From the NCBI GenBank assembly GCA_028565635.1, contig JAOXYB010036451.1, positions 1 to 13,724 on the forward strand: a stretch of DNA of 13,724 nt, given 5' to 3'. The position numbers and the translations under genes were made by a program. Position 1 is the stretch's first letter. Every line of letters begins with the position of its first letter. This stretch comes from Phoronis ovalis. Taxonomy: Eukaryota; Phoronida; Phoronidae. Of the stretch, positions 1 through 9,300 are shown piece after piece. The notes under the pieces are model-generated. The model saw only the letters and a program-made list of their open reading frames with translations. It had not been told where the DNA came from and did not search any database.

Positions 1-119
1 TAATATATAATGTAACACATATTGTAGTTAGATATATGTTCATTTGTCAGGTCTTAATGCAGCTGCAGCCATGTTGTGTCTAGTCCAAATTTTCATGTTT
101 CATGTAATATTTTTCGTAG

Positions 120-345
120 GTTGCGGGCATTATCAGATGGGGGCTCTCTTACGTCGCCCCCTCCTTCACCAGCAGGGTTTACTACTAAGTATAAACTTGC
201 TGAAAATCGGTACGGTCGTGAAGAGATCCTGGCATTGTTCCAGCCGGGAATACAGATTCCAGAAGAGTTGATGCAGTGTCCTTCGATAGTGGTAGAGAAA
301 GCTCAACAGCCCATGTCATTTATTTCAATAAGTGACGATGAACAG
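120..345 (+). CDS. Gigyf: Gigyf exon 1 of window: N-terminal 4EHP-binding segment
   Basis: Residues 1-75. The acceptor is TTTTCGTAG at 111-119 and the donor is CAG|GTATAT. The first base is the third base of a split codon, which fits the Trp of the family's GPEW-LRALS start; the exon with the ATG is therefore upstream of the window. The protein opens LRALSDGGSLTSPPPSP, close to the human LRALSSGGSITSPPLSP. Residues 29-40 read NRYGREEILALF, the counterpart of human YRYGREEMLALF, the helix that docks on 4EHP. The exon ends SDDEQ, matching human TEEEQ. An ATG at 76 that opens this frame lies in the intron before the acceptor and is not the start. Positions 1-119 are intron with no other recognisable content. 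Confidence 0.92.
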
Positions 346-3300
346 GTATATTTGTTACTGAACGCTTGGTGGTTGGATGTAAACTATCTAAAACTATCAA
401 TTATTGTTGGCAAAGTTTATAAAACACCTTTCTTTTCTTATATAATCCTTCAGATTTTATCACCTTGTTGAATGTGTAGTTTACTGCATCCTTAATAATA
501 ACAATGCAAACGTCCCCATTGTTATTATTATCATATGTGAAGCCTTGTTTTAATCTTTGTGCTACATATCAACTGGACACTCCACAGCTTCCAAATGCCA
601 ATGGTATCAGCAGATGTATAGATTACACTTGTACAATGTACAGAGTATATTTTATAAATAAAAGGGTAAAGATCCTTTTTTAGTGTATGAAAATTGACAT
701 CCTTTTATATCAAAACATTCCATGTAATATGAAGTTTTATCAGTGAATACATGAAGTGACTTTTTTAATGCATTAATGCTAGGGGCCGACCCACAAATGC
801 CACAGGGCGCTAACTCGAATTTGATCATGTTACAGCGTTTGTTATCACAGTCAGTAAACAGTGGAGCCGTTTTTCGGAGCATGGGTCGTGGTGGGCCAGC
901 TGTACGTGGAGGGAGAGGAGGAGCACCAGATAGAGGCAGAGGTCGGGGGAGGGGTCGTGAAGGTTATTATCCTAGGGGTCCATATGATGAAGAGGGTGGG
1001 GGATTTGGTAGGACAAGACTGCACAACAGAAGTGAGAGCTGGGAAGATGGGTAAGCAAGAAAAATATAGTATTTGAGCAAATGCCAGTCTAGTAGGAAAG
1101 CATTGTACTTTTTAGATAATTAATTATCGTAAAGGGCTATGACAACATAAGAACAATCTTACTGGAAACTTTGACTTAAGATTTATGAAATTCCTACAGT
1201 GCAAATGATCAACTAGTTAACTTATGGGTCAGCCAGAGCTGCTCAAATAATTTGCTTCCATACAGATTTAGAAGTGCTTTATTTTTACGAATTAAATCTT
1301 CAGACAATTCTGTTAACCAGCATCATACTTTGTCTTAATGATATGTCGAAGATCAAGAATAAGACGGAAGATAGCTCAGCTAGACATTGAGCCTGATGAA
1401 GCACATAATTGCAGTCCGAAGCTCCTTAGTAATTTTGATATTGCCAATTTTGATAATTTGAAAAATGTTAATTCATAGTAATAAGATTATAATAGTGCGC
1501 ATCTTTTTTAGGCGTGAACCAAAATGGTTTGAAAGGGACAGAACTGTTGGAGATGGGGATTACTCAGGGAGAAGATTTGATGAGCCACCGTCGCCACGTA
1601 AAGATTTTTCACGTTCAATGAGTAGTGATAATTGGCGAGAGGCTCGCAAGGCAGACGAAGAAGAAGATGACAGTGGAGACTGGAGACGAGCCGGCTCAAA
1701 AGACCGTTGGTGTAAGTACAAGTGTGTTAAAAAATGATGGGCATGAGTCTGATGAAGTCCTCTAACTGTAACTGTCCATTGATAGCTGCTATTTTTTTGT
1801 ACAAATCAAATTTGATGAGCTAACAGTTACGCTAATTTTTAAATTAGAAAGTTTCAAGTTGTTTAATACTGTACTCTAGCAGCATCTCCATTTGTACTCT
1901 TAGTTGTATCCATTTCTGTGTATACTATGATTCTTAAATCCTATGTAGCTCATGTCCAATATAATGGACTTGATGAGGAACTTACCTTTGTTGACCTTAG
2001 TGCTAATTAAATGTTCATGTTTAATTTGCAAAGTTTGTTCTATTCAATGTTTACAACCATGGTTTTCTACACTTCTATTAGACCAGCACCATATTAAGCT
2101 AAAGTACACTGTCTCTATTACAGCTCGAAGCAGTTGGAGTCGAGATCCAAGAGAAGCTGCTAGCGGGAGAAGATATTACGATGAATATGATGACAGAGGG
2201 GGTTTTCATCATAGTTTTGATCGCCGTTACTCAAGCTCTAGAAACAGAACCATCAGTGGCTCGTATGAAGACGACCAAGGTACGTCTAAAATAATGCTTT
2301 CATACCAGTATGAAGACAACCAAGGTATTCTATATAGTAATGCTTTCATACCAGTATGAAGATGACCAAAATATGACTAGTAATGCTTTCATACAAAGAA
2401 GTCATCCAATAATATTCATGTGGAAATAACCTGTAACCTTGCCAGAATAGTATGACATGCCTATGAAGTGAGTCATATTTAGTCAACTCTATGTGAAAAA
2501 AAATTAGGTCATGTACTTTCAGTAATTGTCTGTATTTATTTTATAAAATAATGTCAAAATGTTTGCTATAAAGTGAATGTTTTTGTTCTGTAATAGACTA
2601 TTTTATTCATGATGGTACTTGAAATAAACTGTGCAGAGTACTGTTTAATATGCTGTTTGGTTTACAGATGATCTTCCAGAATGGAGTCTTGCTGATGCTG
2701 ATGAAGATGTGGGGACATTTGATGCCAGTGGAGCTTTCTTATCTATGAAGGTATGAAAGTTACTGCAGTGTGAAAATTGGAAAGATGTTTGCTGAACTTG
2801 GCCTGTCTTTTAACACATGGTTCTGCTGTATTACAGTATTGACGCAATTTACAATTGAAATAAGACCATGGAATAACTTGGGTATTAGCTAATTCACAAT
2901 GCCAAACAGTATTTGCCTCCTTTTTTGTGCCAAATTTTATTTCGTTTCTTGTGATATTCGGGGCTGTTCCACTGTGTTGACTAGGTTTTTAGTCCAACTC
3001 AAAGAATTTGAAATAGGTACTACAGGAAAGGGTGGATCCCAGAATCCTTTGCAGTTACCCTATTGTGCAATCTCAATAAAGAAAAATCTAATTTGTATTT
3101 AAAGGATATGCAACTATTAGAAGAGGAAGAAGTGGTGGTTAAAGGTAAAGAGGAGACATCTGAAAAGGACGACTCTTCAATCGTTAAAAATGGTGCTGAG
3201 GAGGAAAAACAACAGAAGGTATGATCAAACTACAGGGATTGTGATAAAAAGGGAAGAAGCTAAGTGAAATGTTAAACAAAAAATTTTAAACATCTTTATT

Positions 3301-6300
3301 GCTGTGTAAGCCTATATAGCACAGAAGAGTTGTTGTTGATGTTTGTAAACATACTTACCACGGGCAAAATGTTACTATATTTAATTTCTTAAATAGTAAG
3401 CTGTATTGTCTTTTATTTACTGCCAATGTCTATTAAAAAGAAATTTCTTGTCTAAAAGTGCAAAGTAAACGCGACATTTAAAACTGTTCTAATATTATGA
3501 GTTTGTTTAATATTTATTTTTCTTCAGATGCCTGAGGATTCTAAAATGAATTCACAATTGGATAAAGAGCAAGAATCCAACCAATCGGGTGTCAGTCCTG
3601 TTGATACTTCCTCCAGATCTCAATACACTGATATTAACCAGAGAAATGACTCTGAATTAGTTAAAAATAGTTCTTTAAATATTAAAAACGATAATAAAAG
3701 TCATGACCCGCCAGGAATGGATAGGAACAGTTCAATTCATGCAAACAATATCATGGCTAGTGAGGCTATAAGAGAGAACCTCTCGGAAGAAGCGAAAAGA
3801 ATCCAGTACGAAAAAGAAATGTTACAACAGGAAATAAATAAGTTAAATATCACTGCAGTAAATATGAACAAGTTACCAGATGTGGATGCAAATTTTGATC
3901 ATTTAGAACAGGCTGCTGAAAACCTTATGGATACTTGGACTGCAGAGGTACGAAGTATTATTTACTGGAAAACTGCAATTATCATGCTTTATTGTACTTT
4001 TGCTCATGTAATTTATCAGTAAATAATCGAAATACCATGATGATAAACAAGTCATATTCACTTGCAACTCGTAAAGCATCGCATCTTGTTGTCACGGCTA
4101 AATCCATATTTTATAGACACATTTTTGATTATTTTAATGCGAATACTTGGTACCAAATTATACGCTTTGAAGGATTTTATTTCCAGGTCTTTGTTGATAC
4201 TAACTAAGCAGTATCATCGCTGATTGAGAGTTTTTCAACATAAGCTTAGTGCTACAGTCATCTTATTATATTCAAATTTCACTTGAGCTCTGTGTCATCA
4301 TAGTTATCTGTGTGTCTTGCAGGAAGAAGAAAAATCAATCACCAAAGCCAAAGTAGAGAGTGGTAGTGTACCCATGGATCATAAAGAAGCTAAAAAATGG
4401 TTCTATATGGATCCACAAGGGGAGCTACAAGGTATGTTAATCAGCAAAGCTGGTCTTGGCCATTTTGTGTGCAAGTAAGCTTAGGCTAAGTAAAACAATG
4501 TTCACCAAGTATTTCACTCATTGTTTATAAGGTATACTAACTTAGCGTCTAGTTAAGGCAATTTCTATGTGAAATTATATGCAAAATGATACAACTGTAT
4601 CAAATCCCATTTTCTCATTTAAAATACTGGTATTAAAAATTCACACCATGAAAGCGGAGGAAGAAATTCAGTTGTCTTACACAAGAATGTTTTGTGTTAA
4701 AGGTAATGGAGAAACACTATTCTGGTAACCTCATCGTTCGTTTTATTCTAGGTCCATTCACATCCAGCGAGATGGCGGAGTGGTTTAGTGCTGGTTACTT
4801 TACAATGACTCTACTCGTCAAACGAGGCTGTGATGAACGATTTCGTCCCTTAGGTGAATTAATCAAGAGATGGGGACGGGTTCCATTTTTACCCGGTCCT
4901 GTACCTCCTCCTTTGTTGGTAAGTTGTACTTTATGAAGCTCCGCCAAATTGTATGTGATCACCAAAAATGTTGTATATTGCTATTAGATTTCTTTGATGA
5001 GTTGATGTATTCCAGTAATAATGAGATTTGATACGAAATAATCCATAATTTTAATACAACCTTAAATAATATTCAATGATATGAAACTGTTGTCTCGAGT
5101 GTTAAGGTCAAAGTTTGAGGTGAACTCTGTGTATTGTGTAGCTTGTAAATTGTATGCGTTTTCTAGAATAATCCAAACCCAGCGTCCTTATCAGAAAGTA
5201 ATCAACAAGAACAGTTAAAGCAGGAACAGATAAAACTCCTACAGCAGCAGCAACAGTTTTTAATTCAACAACAACTGATTCAACAACAAGCAATGGTCAG
5301 GTTAGTAGTGTATTAATATAATGCTAGTCCCAATCTTTTTTAGTGGAGTTGTTTTATAGTCCGTATTAACCAAATGTCTTATTGTACGAATAATCGACTG
5401 TTTTCACTAATTATACTTTTTGTATTTCTCACCCCCACTGTTTTTTGTATTCCTCACCCCCACTGTTTTTTGTATTCCTCACCCCCACTGTTTTTTGTAT
5501 TCCTCACCCCCACTGCTTTAGCACCATTATAACGTTTATGTACTTAGTCGTTGGTTCATTGCTACTTGCAGACAAATACAAATGCAGCAGATTATACAGC
5601 AGTTGCAGCAGCAGGAAATGTTCACAAAGTTACCAGCCCAGCAGCAGCAAGCTTTAGTGCTGCAGATACTCATGAAGCAACAGCAGCAGCAACAAATGTT
5701 ACAAATGCAGCAGCAAAAAGTAGCCCCCAGGTTTGTAGCACAATACAACAGTGCTTTACCGTATATTTCACATTTTTATGACTCAGAATTAGTATGAATA
5801 ATACCATTTATAGAGGGTTGTGCATTTTTGTATGCTACCAATGGTATTTCAAACGGCACTAGAAAAAGTCATGAAGTAAGTACTGATTAAAATTGCAAAA
5901 TATTTTTAAATTCTGTAGCTGCCCTAGGGTTTGATTTCAAATCTGCTAAATGTTATCTGTTAAAAGTGGGAGTGATCTTCGAATACAAACGTAAGATAAA
6001 AAGCAGTAAGGAAAATTGGTATTTTATTTTAAATGTGTGTACTTTAATTTTTAGGTCCCCTCCTGCTTCAGACACGGAGACAATACACCGCTCAATGTCA
6101 CAACCCAGCGATTTACATCAACAAGGGAACTTCCAGCGTTCCATGTCGTCAACAAATATTGATGAAGAATCAGCATCCTGGCGAGGAGGAAACCCACCGG
6201 TCTCAGGTTAGCAGACTAATACAGTTCTCTCTTATATCCTTACATACTGTTAACTTAAGTTTATCTTACACAAGTCTGTCGCAATTTTTTAATAATCCTT

Positions 6301-9300
6301 ATATGGTTAAAGCCAGAAATAATCCACTTTTGAACAAACTTTTAATTTCAATATTGAATTTCATTTTTAAGTTGCCTGGTCTCAGCCTTCTAGTGTGTGG
6401 GATATTGAACCTCCAGTACCAGCAAATTCAATGGCAGAAATTCAAAGACTTGAACAAGAAAAGGCTAGGAAGGTAATTTATGAACAATACCATTTCTTCA
6501 AATAGGTTTTGATATCACATTTATATAATTATCTGGTAAAGCAACTGGTGCTTATCACCCTGCAAAGTAGTTTAAATCAAAACTACAAGAAAAGTGTTGG
6601 AAAATACTCTGACAAAAAACCAATATACTCTCCTGTGTCACTGCCATGACAAGTATGGTGATTTCTAAATTCCCAGCCGGCTCATCTGAAAATGCTGTGG
6701 TGATGTTTCATGATCCATTGTATAATCAATGTGCCAAGAATAACGCCTGAGCTGAATCCTTCCTGGATTTTGGATTATGGAATTCAGGATCCCCAGCACT
6801 TGCTACAGTTTAAACGATATAGCTTGGTATTATATAAGGATAATAGCTGAAAAAGGGAGGATGTCATTGGGAAATAATCGCGTTATAAAAATCATATGTT
6901 TAACTTAAGGAAAAAGAAGCGGAAATTATCGCACATAAAGTACGGGAGGAAGAAGAATTCCGTAAACTGGAGGAATTACAACGGCAGGAAGAACATAGGA
7001 GACAGCAAGAAGAAATGAGCAGGAGGGAGTTAGAAAGACAGAGACAGTTAAAGGTGAGCACTTACCTGCACTTAACAACCATTGGTCTTGGACAATGAAA
7101 GTAATGTATAATTAACAAGAAGTTATGTATGGTAAGGCAAGAAAGATACAACAAAGTATACATACAAGGCACAGGATTATTCATTGTTTCTGTGAAATTA
7201 AAAATCACGCTTAAATCTCTGTTGCTGTTGTAGGCTCAAGAAGAAGCTAGGCGTCGAGAGGAGGAGGAACGGAAGAGGCAAGAAGCGGAGGAGGAAATGA
7301 AACGTAAAGAGAACTTGCTACGGCAGCAACGAGAATTACTAGAAAGGCAGCAACAACGTGATACAGAGTTAGAACAGCAGGCACAGGAGGAACTGAGGAG
7401 GAGACAGGTTAGCGATCACACTGTGAGTTGTGCACTTTTACACATGCATTATGCAATTACGGTTGCTCCTTTAACATCGGAAGTGGGGTTTATCATTGTC
7501 AGATTTTAAAGGTAACAAGTTAACCAATTTCTTGCTCCCTGCCTGAGCTCAACATGGCCTGCACTTCAAAATATAAACATAAACATTGTTGATTAGTTGA
7601 TGGAAAAATGGAAGAGCCTAGTGGACATAGGATGTTGTCAGAACAGGATATATGCAGATACAGTATGGGATATGTAGTATTAATGTACCTGTCAATCTCA
7701 CAGCATGATTTTTAGCAGTTATGGATGGAATGGCTAGAACTCGACTGTATTCTGTTATCTGCATGTCATACACCCAGCATTCCAGTTTGAATTTGCAAAT
7801 TTGCAGCAAAATCTATTAAAATACTATTTAACTATAGGTGTTTAAGCATGCGTTACCTTAAAAATATTTTGTATTGTCTGTTGGAAAATTTCACTGAACT
7901 ATTCACTTTAGGTTCTTAATCTTTTGGATTCGATGCTTGATGAGTTTATAGTGTAATTGTTGGTTTCTACACCAGGTGGCAGTCCACTAGGTAGTACCAC
8001 ACCAGGTGGCAATCCACTAGGTAGTATTGCACAATCTTATAGAAGATTGTGTCAGTTTGCACATATCTCGGCTAAAGTCAGACTATTTTCTGCTTGTTAA
8101 TATAATTTAACTAGCAATGTAACCGAGTTTTATGCAGCAAAACTGATTGCATTAATTTTTTATTAACCAGGATAGTCAAAGAAAGCAGGAACTTCAACTT
8201 CAGCGACAGCAACAAGAGGCCTTAAGAAGATTGCAAATTCAGCAACAGCAGGCACAGCTTGCTCAAATGCAGGTAAAATGTATAGTTTTAAGAAAACCTG
8301 GTAATACTGAACACATACTGTGGGATACCCTGCTTTCTGTAAATTTTTGTTGCTACTTTTGAAGTAGGATTCAATATTTGTTATATATATAGGCCAAGCT
8401 CTACTTTGGGAGCTGTCCTTTCACTCTCTCAAATTTAACACTTGAACACACCGACTAGACTTTCATTGGCCTTTTTAGGAGTCCAGGTACATTGATTACT
8501 CCCTCAGTTGAGTTAATGAGCCTTGTCCATCGTTTCAAAGGAGCTCACAAATATTTAATATCTCCTATTAAAGACAGGAGGGAGTACCTTTGTTGGCAAT
8601 GCATGTATAGATTCTTCTTTTTGGTAAATATAGAGAAAATACAATCAGCACACCGGCTATATCTTTATTTCCAGTTGCCATCCACAGCCCAATGGGGTAA
8701 CACATCAACTGGAAATCTGACGCAGTCAACAACAACAATGTCACTTGCTCAAATACAACATCTACAGGAGGAAAAAGAACGCATGGAAAGAGAAGAGGTC
8801 AGTTATACTTTTGACAGATGTATAACTGTCATTTGCATTATGCCCACCTTTGTTAGTTTGAACCGTAAAACTTTTTAAATTAATTCTTTCAAAATTGTCC
8901 AGTTTTAAGAGTTATATAATCGTAACACTTGCTGTATGTTTGTGGCTTTAGTGTCCTGTTAAAAAGCTACTCGATAATCTAATTTTAATAAAATGAACAG
9001 ATTGTGATATCCAGTTGTTTAGATACTAGCTTGGTGTTACTTTAAAAAAAGAATTACCCTATTCATAATTGAAACAGTAACCCCCCCCCCAGCTCCTTTA
9101 TTTACTTACATAATATAAAAAATGAATTGTATCATTTCCGAAGGACCGAATGTCGATGTTGCAGAGACAACAGATGCAGGTGATACAGTCTCAACAGAAA
9201 TCATGGGCAGCTCAAACGTAAGATTTTCACAACTATATTGCTGTAATGTCTTCTCGTCTGTTCCTACTACTTGCATAAGGAGTCTTGTCAGTTATGCATA

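Larger units (their letters stand above)
7408..8170 (+). other. Gigyf: Intron 15, with a two-copy repeat and a hairpin
   Basis: This is one of the longer introns (763 bases), from GTTAGC to ATTAACCAG. Apart from the 30-base direct repeat at 7969-8028 and the adjoining palindrome at 8030-8051, I see AT-rich sequence with no family-like open frame. Confidence 0.82.

Noticed and set aside
76-78. ATG at 76 as the start codon of the gene
   Set aside because: It lies before a good acceptor (TTTTCGTAG) and codes for unrelated residues; homology begins exactly at the acceptor, and the family has further residues upstream on another exon.
2899-3102. Open frame of 67 codons in intron 5
   Set aside because: No resemblance to GIGYF or any family I recognise, and it ends at a stop just before the exon 6 acceptor.
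4037-4043. A perfect C-box string ATGATGA in intron 7
   Set aside because: No CTGA D box at a suitable distance; the nearest is about 180 bases away.
5551-5781. Ala/Thr-rich and Cys-rich open frames overlapping exon 11 in other phases
   Set aside because: They are frame-shifted readings of the CAG/CAA-rich exon.
6657-6760. C/D-box snoRNA-like pattern in intron 13 (GTGATT, CTGA, GTGATGT, CTGA)
   Set aside because: The C box is poor and the flanks do not form the terminal stem that box C/D snoRNAs need.
8497-8586. 9-base inverted repeat (TACTCCCTC / GAGGGAGTA) as ends of a small transposon
   Set aside because: No target-site duplication and no extension of the pairing; consistent with chance in about 400 bases of intron.
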